The notes under the pieces were generated by a model, which saw only the letters and a list, made by a program, of their open reading frames with translations, was not told the origin of the DNA and did not search any database. Both the position numbers and the translations under genes were made by a program. From assembly GCF_039540515.1 (NCBI RefSeq), contig NZ_BAABFA010000008.1:62001-126000 (forward strand): a stretch of DNA of 64,000 bases. The letters are read 5' to 3'. Below are positions 6,523-14,838 of this stretch, one piece after another (position 1 is the stretch's first letter; each line of letters starts with the position of its first letter). The DNA comes from Nemorincola caseinilytica. Its GTDB lineage: Bacteria > Bacteroidota > Bacteroidia > Chitinophagales > Chitinophagaceae.

Positions 6523-8625
6523 TCAGCTTATCTTGCCCCAGTGGGCCTGCTTGCGCTGCTGCGAGAGGGTATAACGCAGGGGCTGGTTCTGTGCCAGGGC
6601 CAGGGTGGGGTCGGCAGTGAGAAGGTGAAGGGCAGCAAGGCGTGTCTCTTCCAGTATGCCGCTGTCCTGCACTATATCGGCCAGTTTGAATTTGAGCAGG
6701 CCGCTTTGCTGCGTGCCATGCATATCGCCCGGGCCGCGCATGGCCAGGTCTTCCTCTGCTATCCTGAAGCCGTCGGTGGTGCTTTCCATTATCTTTAGCC
6801 GCTTCAGGCTTTCATCAGATACTTTACTGCCCGCCATCAGTATACAGTAGGACTGCTCGGCGCCACGGCCCACGCGCCCGCGTAACTGGTGCATCTGCGA
6901 CAGCCCGAAACGCTCTGCGCTCTCTATAAGCATCACCGATGCATTGGGCACGTTCACACCTACCTCTATCACTGTGGTGGCCACCAGCACATGGGCCTCG
7001 CCCTTTACAAAGCGGTGCATATTCCGCTCGCGCTCACCGGCCTCCTGCCGGCCATGCACCATGGCTATGCGGTAGCGGTTCTCATCGAACCACACCTTTA
7101 CCTGGCCATAGCCTTCCATAAGGCTCTCATAGTCCAGCTTCTCCGATTCCTCTATGAGGGGGTATACAATGTATGCCTGCCTGCCCTTATCCACCTCCCT
7201 GCGTATGAACTCCATCACCTTTGCCCGCTGCATATCGCGGGCCAGTATGGTCTTTATGGGTTGGCGGCCCGGTGGCAGCTCGTCTATCACCGATACCTCC
7301 AGGTCGCCATACATGGTGAGGGCCAGTGTACGCGGTATGGGCGTAGCGGTCATCACCAGTACATGCGGTGGCAGCTCGTTCTTCTGCCACAGGCGCGCCC
7401 GCTGCCCTACGCCAAAGCGGTGCTGCTCGTCTATCACTGCCAGGCCCAGGTTCCGGAAACGTACCTCATCTTCTATGAGCGCATGCGTACCTACTACTAT
7501 GCGCAGGCTGCCATCGGCCAGTTGCTGCAGTATCTCTTTGCGGGGCTTGCCCTTCACGCTGCCTGTGAGCAGGCGCACCTCTATGCCCATCTCCTGCAGC
7601 AGCCCGGAAAGGCCGGAGAAATGCTGCTGCGCCAGTATCTCGGTAGGCGCCATTATACATGCCTGGAAACCATTGTCCAGCGCCAGCAGCATAGACATGA
7701 GGGCCACTATGGTCTTGCCGCTGCCCACATCGCCCTGCAGCAGGCGGTTCATCTGCTTGCCGCTACCCGTATCCTGGCGTATCTCGCGCAGCACGCGCTT
7801 TTGCGCATTGGTGAGCTCGAAGGGAAGATGTTCTTTGAAGAAGTTATTGAAATTATCGCCCACCTTATCGAAGCGCCAGCCGGCCTGTGCCGTATGCTGT
7901 AGCCGCAAACGACCTATGAGCATCTGCGACAGGAAGAGCTCTTCCCACTTCATGCGGTGACGGGCCACCTGTTCATGCTCCTCGGTATCGGGGAAGTGCA
8001 GCCACTTCAAAGCCTGGTAACGGCTGCAGAGCCTGTAGCGGTTCATTATTTCGGGTGGCAATATCTCTGTCACATCGCCGGGCTTTAGTTTCTCAAAGAG
8101 GGCCTGCGTGAGCTTTGCAAAAGAACGATTGGTGATGGAGCGGCTGCGCAGCTTCTCGGTAGTAGGGTACATGGGCTGCCTGCCGGGCGATGCCGTCTCA
8201 GCACTCAGCAGCTCTATCTCGGGATGCGCTATGTTGATGTTGCCATTGAATACGCTGATCTTGCCATATACCAGGTAGCGCTCGTTCTGCTTCAATGTCT
8301 TTTTCATCCATTGCGCACCCTGGAACCACAGTAGCTCTATACGGCCGGTATCATCGTACAATGTGGCTACAAGGCGTCTTTTGCGGCCCTCGCCCTCTTC
8401 TATTATGTTCACCAGTGTGCCCTGTAGCTGCACATACTCCGCGCGTGGGTCTATGAAACCTATGCGGGTTATCTGCGAACGGTCGGAGTAGCGGTAGGGG
8501 TAATGGTGCAGCAGGTCGGCAAAGGTGGCGATACCCAGCTCGGCCCGCAGCAGCTCGCCGCGTTGCGGGCCCACACCCTTGAGGAACTCTATGGGCGACT
8601 CTAATATGGATGCTACATTGCTGAT
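6523..8625 (-). CDS. recG: ATP-dependent DNA helicase RecG
   Basis: RecG remodels stalled replication forks and Holliday junctions. The N-terminal wedge domain is followed by helicase domains with Walker A GDVGSGKTI, DEQHRFGVGQ box and the C-terminal GRVGRG motif. Homology to the family begins upstream of the first usual start codon: in-frame residues before GTG 8574 read ILESPIEFLKGVGPQR, the standard RecG beginning. No ATG, GTG or TTG precedes 8574 in this frame. A -7 box TATTTTTG ends 4 bases before an ATC at 8625, so I place the start there (700 residues, family-typical); a start at 8574 would delete conserved residues. Confidence 0.92.
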   Translation of the reverse strand: MSNVASILESPIEFLKGVGPQRGELLRAELGIATFADLLHHYPYRYSDRSQITRIGFIDPRAEYVQLQGTLVNIIEEGEGRKRRLVATLYDDTGRIELLWFQGAQWMKKTLKQNERYLVYGKISVFNGNINIAHPEIELLSAETASPGRQPMYPTTEKLRSRSITNRSFAKLTQALFEKLKPGDVTEILPPEIMNRYRLCSRYQALKWLHFPDTEEHEQVARHRMKWEELFLSQMLIGRLRLQHTAQAGWRFDKVGDNFNNFFKEHLPFELTNAQKRVLREIRQDTGSGKQMNRLLQGDVGSGKTIVALMSMLLALDNGFQACIMAPTEILAQQHFSGLSGLLQEMGIEVRLLTGSVKGKPRKEILQQLADGSLRIVVGTHALIEDEVRFRNLGLAVIDEQHRFGVGQRARLWQKNELPPHVLVMTATPIPRTLALTMYGDLEVSVIDELPPGRQPIKTILARDMQRAKVMEFIRREVDKGRQAYIVYPLIEESEKLDYESLMEGYGQVKVWFDENRYRIAMVHGRQEAGERERNMHRFVKGEAHVLVATTVIEVGVNVPNASVMLIESAERFGLSQMHQLRGRVGRGAEQSYCILMAGSKVSDESLKRLKIMESTTDGFRIAEEDLAMRGPGDMHGTQQSGLLKFKLADIVQDSGILEETRLAALHLLTADPTLALAQNQPLRYTLSQQRKQAHWGKIS

Positions 8626-8629
8626 GGCG

Positions 8630-8637
8630 CAAAAATA
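8630..8637 (-). promoter_or_regulatory. -7 box of recG, 4 bases from the AUC start
   Basis: Minus-strand TATTTTTG is followed by CGCC and then ATC AGC AAT, the inferred recG start. The spacing is the same as in several other genes here that appear leaderless. Confidence 0.55.
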
Positions 8638-8671
8638 CTATGGAAGGAAGAATGAACTATGGCGGAGTATG

Positions 8672-8700
8672 AAAAAAGCCCTGCATGTGGCAGGGCTTTT
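8672..8700. terminator. Terminator between the SGNH lipoprotein and recG
   Basis: GCCCTGC (8678-8684) pairs with GCAGGGC (8690-8696); A6 precedes and T4 follows, so it works in both directions. It ends the minus-strand gene at 8723. Confidence 0.8.
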
Positions 8701-8722
8701 CCTTTATTTTTCGGCATATCCG

Positions 8723-10090
8723 TTATGGGAATTTCACGCCGGGATATTTGTTCACGTCCGTCATAGGTATGTTGGATTTGAAGAACGCATTGATAGCTTC
8801 TATGATCTTGTTGGCCACCAGTGCATTGCCGCGTGCATTCAGGTGAATGGCATCGAGCGAGAAAGCGCCGCCCGATACGAACTCGGTAGAGTAGTTGATA
8901 CCATTGTAAGTGATACCGGTGGACAGTGTTTCGAAGAACTGCCTCATATCCACATAGGGAAGATTGCGGTCGCGGGCCTCTTTCTGTATGTAACCGTTGA
9001 AGCTGGTAACGGCATTGCGTATGTTCTGTAGCTCGTCGGTAGTGAGCACATACTCGCGGGGTATGGGTTTGGTACTGCCCCAGCCTGCGCAGGTGATAGA
9101 ATCCTGTGGTACGGTAATGAGCAGCAGCTCACCGGGAACTGCCTGGCGTATGCCTCCTACATTATCCCTTATTATGTAGTAGTTGTCACCTGTGTCGAAT
9201 ATCTTGTTGTTCACATCGGGGTAGAGGGCCATAAGCGTATCGGCAAAACCCTTGCTGGTGATGTGCAGGCCATTCATGGGCCTGGTGGTAAAGTAAGGCA
9301 GCGCAGTGATGTCGGGTATGCTCAGCAGGGCACCGAAAGCGCCTGTGCTGGTAAGTGCGGTAAGCACACTATCATAGTTGGCCGCGAACACAGCATCGGG
9401 GGTGATGTCGTTAGAGTTGTAGATGTTCAGCGTTACAGGTACCGCAAGGCGCGATCCGTTGCCTTGGCCACCTGATACTGCATAGCCCAGTACATCGGTT
9501 ATACCCAGCCACAGGGTGAAGAATGTGGGATGCACATTGTACACACGCGCATATATCTCATCGAGCGGGCGCTTGGTGGGGTCGTAGAAATACCTTCTTG
9601 CATAAGCATTGGGGCCTGCATAGCCCTGTACGGGTATATCGGCCACGCGCAGCTTGGGTACCGATACGTTGTTCACCTGGTTGTTGTTCACAGGGTTCAC
9701 GAACCGCCAGCTACCGTTCGAATCGAGCGGCAGGGTGGTCTTTACCGGCGCCATAGATATCTTACCGTCGCAATGCGTAACGGTGCTCAGTACCAGCTTG
9801 GGCTCGGGATAACCGTTGTCGCCGGTCACCAGTGGCTGTATGAAGGGCCCTACTGCGCCTTTGCCGTCCTTTATGGTCTCGAACTGCTCGAACAGGCGCT
9901 GCGGATAGGAATTGAGCTGACCTGATACGGTAAGGCTGTTATCGCCATAACCTGCAGTGAAGGAGCAACCTACCGCAAGGTAATTGGTGAAGTTGGCATT
10001 GCCGGAAGTGGCCGGAGTAGTAACATTGGCATTCGGCCTGCACGCCGCGAACATGAATGCGACCGCTCCAATGGCATATATCTTTTTCAT
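8723..10090 (-). CDS. SGNH/GDSL-family lipoprotein
   Basis: A 455-residue secreted protein with a lipoprotein signal (MKKIYAIGAVAFMFAAC, Cys at 17). The first conserved block reads AVGCSFTAGYGD, with the nucleophile Ser in a GCS rather than GDS setting, and the last block LDAIHLNARGNAL gives the Asp and His. It is therefore a probable outer-membrane-anchored esterase or lipase. It follows the FadL-like gene by 23 bases on the same strand, so the two are co-transcribed; a lipid or fatty-acid hydrolysis-and-uptake role is inferred. A TTG at 10108 is a less likely start. Substrate unknown. Confidence 0.82.
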   Translation of the reverse strand: MKKIYAIGAVAFMFAACRPNANVTTPATSGNANFTNYLAVGCSFTAGYGDNSLTVSGQLNSYPQRLFEQFETIKDGKGAVGPFIQPLVTGDNGYPEPKLVLSTVTHCDGKISMAPVKTTLPLDSNGSWRFVNPVNNNQVNNVSVPKLRVADIPVQGYAGPNAYARRYFYDPTKRPLDEIYARVYNVHPTFFTLWLGITDVLGYAVSGGQGNGSRLAVPVTLNIYNSNDITPDAVFAANYDSVLTALTSTGAFGALLSIPDITALPYFTTRPMNGLHITSKGFADTLMALYPDVNNKIFDTGDNYYIIRDNVGGIRQAVPGELLLITVPQDSITCAGWGSTKPIPREYVLTTDELQNIRNAVTSFNGYIQKEARDRNLPYVDMRQFFETLSTGITYNGINYSTEFVSGGAFSLDAIHLNARGNALVANKIIEAINAFFKSNIPMTDVNKYPGVKFP

Positions 10091-10113
10091 CTTTCGAGTT
10101 TTATTCAATTTTT

Positions 10114-11361
10114 TTAGAAGTTATAGTACAGACCTATAGCAGGTACCGCAGCAGTGCTCTTGTACACACCGCTGAAGCCACCGAAATCGTACGAGCCGTT
10201 ACGCTTCACGCCGTTAGAGCCTTCGAAGGCGGCCATTATGGTAAGGCCGCGCACGGGCTTCACGGTAAGGCCGCAGGTAAGCACTACGCGGTCGGCATCG
10301 GGAAGGTCGGGAGATACGAACCCGTTGGTAACAGGGGTAGGATCGTATGCTGCACCGCCCATTATAGATACCACACTGCTGATACGGTAGCTGAGGCCCA
10401 CCCTTGTGGTAAGCGTGTTGCGATAATGACGAGGTGCGCGCACATTATGTAAGGAAGTAGTGGTCTGTGCGAAGTCGAAACGCAGAGAATCGTATGAGTT
10501 CCAGCCGGTATAGTTCAGATCCAGCTGCAGGGTCAGGTGCTCCAGCGGGCGCCAGCCCACACCTGCCGATACCACGCCCGGCAGCGGCATACGCGCATCG
10601 AACTTTGTACTGGGGAAAGAATCTTTCAGGGAAGTTGGCACGGTGAATTTTGCCGAGCCGCCCTCTACATCCATATTCACCTGCGAGCGGTAGGTAAGGC
10701 CGAACTGCAGGTCGTCATGCACCTTCATCTGCGCACCTATATTGAAGCCAACGCCGGTGGCATTGCCATGCAGGTGTGCCTGGCCGTCGTCTATATCGGC
10801 GCCCAGGTTGCCATGTATAGGCATAGCCTGCCTGAAGTCCACAGAACCGGCGGCGAACACGAAGCCGGCACCTACCGACAGCCATTCTGAAGCGCGATAG
10901 CTGACCGTAGGCTGGAAGAACACCGTCTGCAGGTCTACCGACTGCACTATGTATTTACCCAGCCAGTTGTCGTCCCACTTCATACCGGCGCCAAAGGGAG
11001 TATATATACCCAGGCCCAGGCCGAAACGGCTATCTTCCGCTATACGGCCGCCGATGTAGAAATTGAACGGGGTGAATGTCTGCGATGCTGTGCGCTCGTT
11101 AGAAGAAGTAACACCCGAATTCTCGCGGTTGCCATATGCGGTGCTGGGCATAATGAATGCCATGCTGCCATACATCTGTATACCTTTGAGCCGGGCCACA
11201 CCGCCGGGATTGTAGAATATGGTAGAGGCATCCCATGGCCAGGCAGTACCTGTGCCGCCCATTGCCATCTGTCGTACCCCCTGCAGATTGAGTTGGTAAC
11301 CGCCACCAAAAGACGTTGCTGCGGACAGCAACAATGATGCGGTGATCAATTGTTTCTTCAT
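10114..11361 (-). CDS. FadL/OmpP1-family outer membrane transport protein
   Basis: A 415-residue beta-barrel protein with a signal peptide (about 1-18). The mature start GGYQLNLQGVRQMAMGGTGTA and the following STIFYNPGGVA segment are the hallmark of the FadL/TodX plug region. C-terminal Phe (GLYYNF) fits an outer membrane barrel. Family members move long-chain fatty acids or other hydrophobic compounds. It is first in a two-gene unit with an SGNH lipoprotein, which suggests release and import of an acyl compound. Confidence 0.88.
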   Translation of the reverse strand: MKKQLITASLLLSAATSFGGGYQLNLQGVRQMAMGGTGTAWPWDASTIFYNPGGVARLKGIQMYGSMAFIMPSTAYGNRENSGVTSSNERTASQTFTPFNFYIGGRIAEDSRFGLGLGIYTPFGAGMKWDDNWLGKYIVQSVDLQTVFFQPTVSYRASEWLSVGAGFVFAAGSVDFRQAMPIHGNLGADIDDGQAHLHGNATGVGFNIGAQMKVHDDLQFGLTYRSQVNMDVEGGSAKFTVPTSLKDSFPSTKFDARMPLPGVVSAGVGWRPLEHLTLQLDLNYTGWNSYDSLRFDFAQTTTSLHNVRAPRHYRNTLTTRVGLSYRISSVVSIMGGAAYDPTPVTNGFVSPDLPDADRVVLTCGLTVKPVRGLTIMAAFEGSNGVKRNGSYDFGGFSGVYKSTAAVPAIGLYYNF

Positions 11362-11464
11362 GTTCGTTTTGTTAAGAAAATAATGAACAGCGTTCGTTTT
11401 GACAAATCGGGTATTAAGGTATAGTGAAATAACTATAAAAACAAATACCAGTCGTAATTTCCTG

Positions 11465-11472
11465 CAAATATA
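11465..11472 (-). promoter_or_regulatory. Candidate -7 box upstream of the FadL-like gene
   Basis: TATATTTG on the minus strand would give a leader of about 95 bases to the ATG at 11361. The 135-base gap 11362-11496 holds nothing else that I can see. Confidence 0.35.
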
Positions 11473-11496
11473 GTCGTTGCGTGGAGTATTTCACAG

Positions 11497-12201
11497 CTAT
11501 ACGGCAATGCCTATGGTAGCAATACTGATGCGAACACCCGCTGCGGCCAGCAGCGCCTGCGCACATGCCTCTATGGTGGCGCCGGTGGTCAGTACATCGT
11601 CTATTATCAGTATATGTTTGCCGCTGATAGCGGCAGCGTCAGACAAGGAAAAAGCGCCTGCCATGTTCTCGGCCCGTTCCTGGCGGGTCTTGCTGGTCTG
11701 GCTTTCGGTATAGCGCACACGGTGCAATAGCGTATCAGACACAGGTATGCCCAGGTCGCTGCCCAGGTCCTGTGCTATCACCATACTCTGGTTATAGCCA
11801 CGGTCGGCCTGCCGGGAAGCATGCAGGGGCACGGGAATAATGAGATCGATATCGCCACCCCGGCCTGCAGCGTGCAGGCTGGCAGCAAAGCGGCGTCCCA
11901 GGAAGGTGCCGATATCGGGCCGGTTGCGGTATTTAAGGCCGTACAGCAGGTGCTGCAGCAGGCCATCGGTAGTGAACCAGGCATAAGATGTGGCCCACAC
12001 AAATGGTATGCGGCCCGAAAAGCGTACCTCGGTCTCATTGCCGGGCATGGCGTGGTAGCCGGTCTCGGGCAGTTGGTCTGCGCAGCCTATGCACATCACC
12101 TGCTCACCGGCCACCAGGGGCTTGCGGCACCCATCGCACAGTGTGGGGTAGAACAGGTGGGTGAACCCCTGCCGTAGCTCGTATAACGATAACATACTCA
12201 T
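11497..12201 (-). CDS. ComF-family phosphoribosyltransferase-like protein
   Basis: A 234-residue ComF-type protein. It has an N-terminal zinc-binding pair set (CDGC at 22-25 and CIGC at 37-40), the central segment DLIIPVPLHASRQADRGYNQ and the PRPP-binding loop HILIIDDVLTTGAT. Relatives are needed for DNA uptake in competent bacteria, though many species keep the gene without known competence. The gene begins 15 bases after the preceding lipocalin-like gene on the same strand. Confidence 0.88.
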   Translation of the reverse strand: MSMLSLYELRQGFTHLFYPTLCDGCRKPLVAGEQVMCIGCADQLPETGYHAMPGNETEVRFSGRIPFVWATSYAWFTTDGLLQHLLYGLKYRNRPDIGTFLGRRFAASLHAAGRGGDIDLIIPVPLHASRQADRGYNQSMVIAQDLGSDLGIPVSDTLLHRVRYTESQTSKTRQERAENMAGAFSLSDAAAISGKHILIIDDVLTTGATIEACAQALLAAAGVRISIATIGIAV

Positions 12202-12216
12202 TTACAGACACGAACA

Positions 12217-12951
12217 TTACCTGTACAGGCGGAAATAGTATTTTATCTTGTTCTCTTCCAGTATCATTTCCCCATCCTGGCAGCGCAGCACCTTCAGGGT
12301 GCGGGTACTTTTGCCCGAGCAGTTGAGCGACTGGCCGCCACCCAGCTCGGTGATGTACCACGATGGTTTGCTGTCGGGGTCGCTGCCGCTGTACAGGAAA
12401 CCCTGCTTGCCATCGGTAGATGGGCCGGTGATGTAGGCCGACCGTATGTTCTCTGCAGGATCTATAGTGCCGGGCCCCTCCGTTTCGCGCTTGTATACCG
12501 ACCACCTGCCTATCATTACATCTATATGGTTCACGGGTCGGGCAGAGTCCTGTTTCCTGAGCACTATGTTCTTCAGCGTATCGGACAGGTCGGGCACAAG
12601 GTGAAAGATGCCGCTGGCATTTATGAGCACCAGCCTGTCGGTAGTACGGGCCAGCACCTTGTAGCGTACGGTGCCCATATCCAGCAGGCTGTCTTCCGAA
12701 AGCTTGTATACCCCCTCGTACACGAAACCCTTGCGGTTGCGGTAAGAGAAGGAATCCCTGGGCATGAAGTGGATAAAGAGGGTATCGGTGAAGGTCTGCC
12801 GCGTGCTATCGGGCAGCATGCGCACGGTCTCGCGCCAGCGGCCGGGTATTATCAGCTTCTGCTTTTTCTTGTCCTTATTATCTATACAGAAAGCCACTGC
12901 CGGTACCAGCAGCAATATACCCACCAACAATGTTACAAGCCTGCGCATCAT
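12217..12951 (-). CDS. Exported protein with two lipocalin-like halves
   Basis: A 244-residue protein with a signal peptide (about 1-22). Two segments begin alike: IPGRWRETVRM near residue 35 and IGRWSVYKRETEG near 147, each followed by beta-rich sequence. This suggests a tandem lipocalin-like arrangement, but I infer it from pattern only. It sits directly upstream of comF on the same strand. Function unknown. Confidence 0.65.
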   Translation of the reverse strand: MMRRLVTLLVGILLLVPAVAFCIDNKDKKKQKLIIPGRWRETVRMLPDSTRQTFTDTLFIHFMPRDSFSYRNRKGFVYEGVYKLSEDSLLDMGTVRYKVLARTTDRLVLINASGIFHLVPDLSDTLKNIVLRKQDSARPVNHIDVMIGRWSVYKRETEGPGTIDPAENIRSAYITGPSTDGKQGFLYSGSDPDSKPSWYITELGGGQSLNCSGKSTRTLKVLRCQDGEMILEENKIKYYFRLYR

Positions 12952-13036
12952 GACAAATGTATATAAACGCGGGAAATGGCGTATGTAGTATGTGTTAAAG
13001 TGGATGTATGATCCTGTATCGAACCCTTTTTCGGAT

Positions 13037-13044
13037 TATATTTG
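13037..13044 (+). promoter_or_regulatory. -7 box directly before the antitoxin ATG
   Basis: TATATTTG is followed by TAAT and then ATG at 13049, so transcription would start at or within the start codon. A short ATTA...TAAT palindrome flanks the box. Confidence 0.5.
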
Positions 13045-13048
13045 TAAT

Positions 13049-13297
13049 ATGGACGCCCTCATAAAGATCTCATCCTCCGAATTCAATGAAGAGGTGTTTA
13101 AAAAGATAAAAGAGCTGATCGGTAGTTTTGGGAATTCAGAAGTAACGATCGCCGTCAGATCCAGTAGTACTACGCTACGCAAGGAAACCAAAGAACAATA
13201 TTGGGATAGGCTGAAAACAGCTGCTGCCGACCTTGAGAACGGGAAAGGCACTGTATTCACTATGGATGAACTGGAAGCATTCATGCGTGGCAAATGA
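13049..13297 (+). CDS. Antitoxin of a YoeB-type pair
   Basis: An 82-residue protein (MDALIKISSSEFNEEVFKKI...) directly upstream of a YoeB-like toxin, with ATGA overlap at 13294-13297. The C-terminal half (YWDRLKTAAADLENGKGTVFTMDELEAF) has the acidic helical look of toxin-neutralising tails. A GTG-initiated extension from 12992 is possible, but the -7 box at 13037 makes 13049 the better start. No sequence likeness to the antitoxin at 28569. Confidence 0.75.
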   Translation: MDALIKISSSEFNEEVFKKIKELIGSFGNSEVTIAVRSSSTTLRKETKEQYWDRLKTAAADLENGKGTVFTMDELEAFMRGK

Positions 13298-13557
13298 GAA
13301 AGGTCGTATTCTCCTCCTCTGCACTAAATGACCTAAGGTCATACCGTTCCGGAAACCAGAAACTTGTCTTTAAAATTCTGGAACTCATTACCGAGATACA
13401 AAAAGAGCCCTTTAAAGGCACCGGCAAACCGGAGCCACTGAAAGCCAACTTACAACGATATTGGTCGAGAAGAATAAATGATGAACACAGGCTTGTATAT
13501 AAGGTATCTGATGACCTTATTGAAATAATATCCTGTTACGGCCATTACGACCAATAG
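13294..13557 (+). CDS. YoeB/Txe-family toxin
   Basis: An 87-residue RelE-superfamily mRNA interferase. Family signatures are clear: KEPFKGTGKPEPLK, then YWSRRINDEHRLVYKV, and the C-terminal CYGHYD (catalytic His/Tyr region). Such toxins cut mRNA in the ribosomal A site. It overlaps the antitoxin by 4 bases. A paralogue with the same motifs is at 28781. Confidence 0.88.
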   Translation: MRKVVFSSSALNDLRSYRSGNQKLVFKILELITEIQKEPFKGTGKPEPLKANLQRYWSRRINDEHRLVYKVSDDLIEIISCYGHYDQ

Positions 13558-13567
13558 GCCATTTCTC

Positions 13568-14647
13568 TTACTCCTTCACACTTTTCCCTGCCGCCTGCTC
13601 CAGTACGGCCAGTTGTATGCGTATGCTCTCGTGGTGTATCTTCTCATACAGCTCGGTGATGAACTCCTGCGTGAGGCCCTGTGTGAGGCCTCGGGCACCA
13701 CGGGTCTCTACTATCTCGCGCCAGCGGGCAGGCTGGTAGGCGGTCATATTGCATAGCTGCTTCACGGCGCCTACCTGGGCACTTAGCTCCATACGGCGGG
13801 CTATGAGGTCCACTATCTCGGCATCAAGGCTGTCCATAAGCTGGCGCAGGTATTCCAGTTGTTCCTGTCCGCTCATGTCATGCGTATGCTCGTCGCGCAC
13901 TATGAGGCCGGCAAGTATGGTAGCCAGTTGCGCAGGTGTTATCTGCTGGGCGGCATCGCTCAGGGCGGCATCGGGTGTGGGGTGTGTCTCTATCATCAGC
14001 CCGTCGAAGTGCATATCCAGCGCCTTCTGCGACACCTCGGCTATGCGGGCCCTGTCGCCGGTTATGTGGCTGGGATCGCAAAATACGGGCAGTGCCGGCC
14101 TGCGGCGCTTCAGCTCTATGGGCACAGGCCAGTTGGGCTGGTTGCGGTAGCCATTGGCGGCCGTATAGCCCGAAAAGCCACGGTGTATGGCCGCTATATC
14201 TTTTATGCCTACTTTCTCCAGCCGCTCTATAGCGCCCTCCCACAGGGCCACATCGGGGTTCACGGGGTTCTTCACCATCACAGGTATATCCACCCCGCGC
14301 AGGGCATCGGCTATGTGCTGCACCTGGAAGGGGTTGACGGTAGTGCGGGCGCCTATCCACAGCACATCTATGCCATACTTCAGGGCCAGTTCCACATGGG
14401 CGGGGTCGGCCACCTCAGTGGTGATGGGTATGTTGTAGCGTTGTTTTGCCTCTTGCAGCCATTGCAGCGCTGCCTCGCCATGCCCTTCAAAAGAGCCCGG
14501 CCTGGTGCGCGGCTTCCATACGCCGGCGCGCAGCAGTTGTACATTCATGCCCGAAAGGGCGGCAGCTACGGTCAGCACCTGTTCCCTGTTCTCTGCACCA
14601 CATGGCCCGGCTATGATATAGGGCCTTGCCGATCTGAAAAATGACAT
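13568..14647 (-). CDS. DAHP synthase / chorismate mutase fusion
   Basis: This 359-residue enzyme joins 3-deoxy-7-phosphoheptulonate synthase (residues 1-260; IIAGPCGAEN, MVKNPVNPD and CDPSHITGDRARI) to a C-terminal AroQ-type chorismate mutase helix bundle (about 270-345; YLRQLMDSLDAEIVDLIARRMEL). It makes the first committed step of aromatic amino acid synthesis and turns chorismate into prephenate. Bifunctional forms are common in this phylum. The start is set at MSFFRSARP because TACCTTTG ends 4 bases before that ATG; an ATG at 14671 lies upstream of the -7 box. Confidence 0.92.
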   Translation of the reverse strand: MSFFRSARPYIIAGPCGAENREQVLTVAAALSGMNVQLLRAGVWKPRTRPGSFEGHGEAALQWLQEAKQRYNIPITTEVADPAHVELALKYGIDVLWIGARTTVNPFQVQHIADALRGVDIPVMVKNPVNPDVALWEGAIERLEKVGIKDIAAIHRGFSGYTAANGYRNQPNWPVPIELKRRRPALPVFCDPSHITGDRARIAEVSQKALDMHFDGLMIETHPTPDAALSDAAQQITPAQLATILAGLIVRDEHTHDMSGQEQLEYLRQLMDSLDAEIVDLIARRMELSAQVGAVKQLCNMTAYQPARWREIVETRGARGLTQGLTQEFITELYEKIHHESIRIQLAVLEQAAGKSVKE

Positions 14648-14651
14648 GATG

Positions 14652-14659
14652 CAAAGGTA
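14652..14659 (-). promoter_or_regulatory. -7 box TACCTTTG, leaderless start
   Basis: Minus-strand TACCTTTG, then CATC, then the ATG at 14647. The mRNA would begin at or next to the start codon. Confidence 0.55.
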
Positions 14660-14678
14660 GGTAATGTGCAAATGTGGG

Positions 14679-14803
14679 AATGTGCCAATTCGACAATGTG
14701 GGGGAATGCGGCAATGAGTGTATGTGGATCTCTGTATATTTTACTGGTACGTCATACTTAGCATTGCCCATTATCAAATTGGCACATTGACGCATTGTCG
14801 AAT
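14679..14803. repeat. Low-complexity inverted repeats
   Basis: AATGTGCCAATT (14679-14690) recurs inverted at 14777-14788, and ATTCGACAATG (14688-14698) inverted at 14793-14803. The order of the arms means they cannot fold into one nested hairpin, so this is a patch of repeated short units around AATGTG and CAATTxG. It lies between divergent genes and likely overlaps both promoters. Confidence 0.6.
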
Positions 14804-14838
14804 TGTCATATTCCCGAATAAATCATTAAATTTAGGAC

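Noticed and set aside
6889..7902. Long open frame antisense to recG
   Set aside because: Shadow of recG; rich in Leu, His, Tyr and Gln as expected from reversed codons.
12992..13048. N-terminal extension of the antitoxin from GTG 12992
   Set aside because: The -7 box at 13037-13044 lies inside it, so the shorter form from ATG 13049 is favoured.
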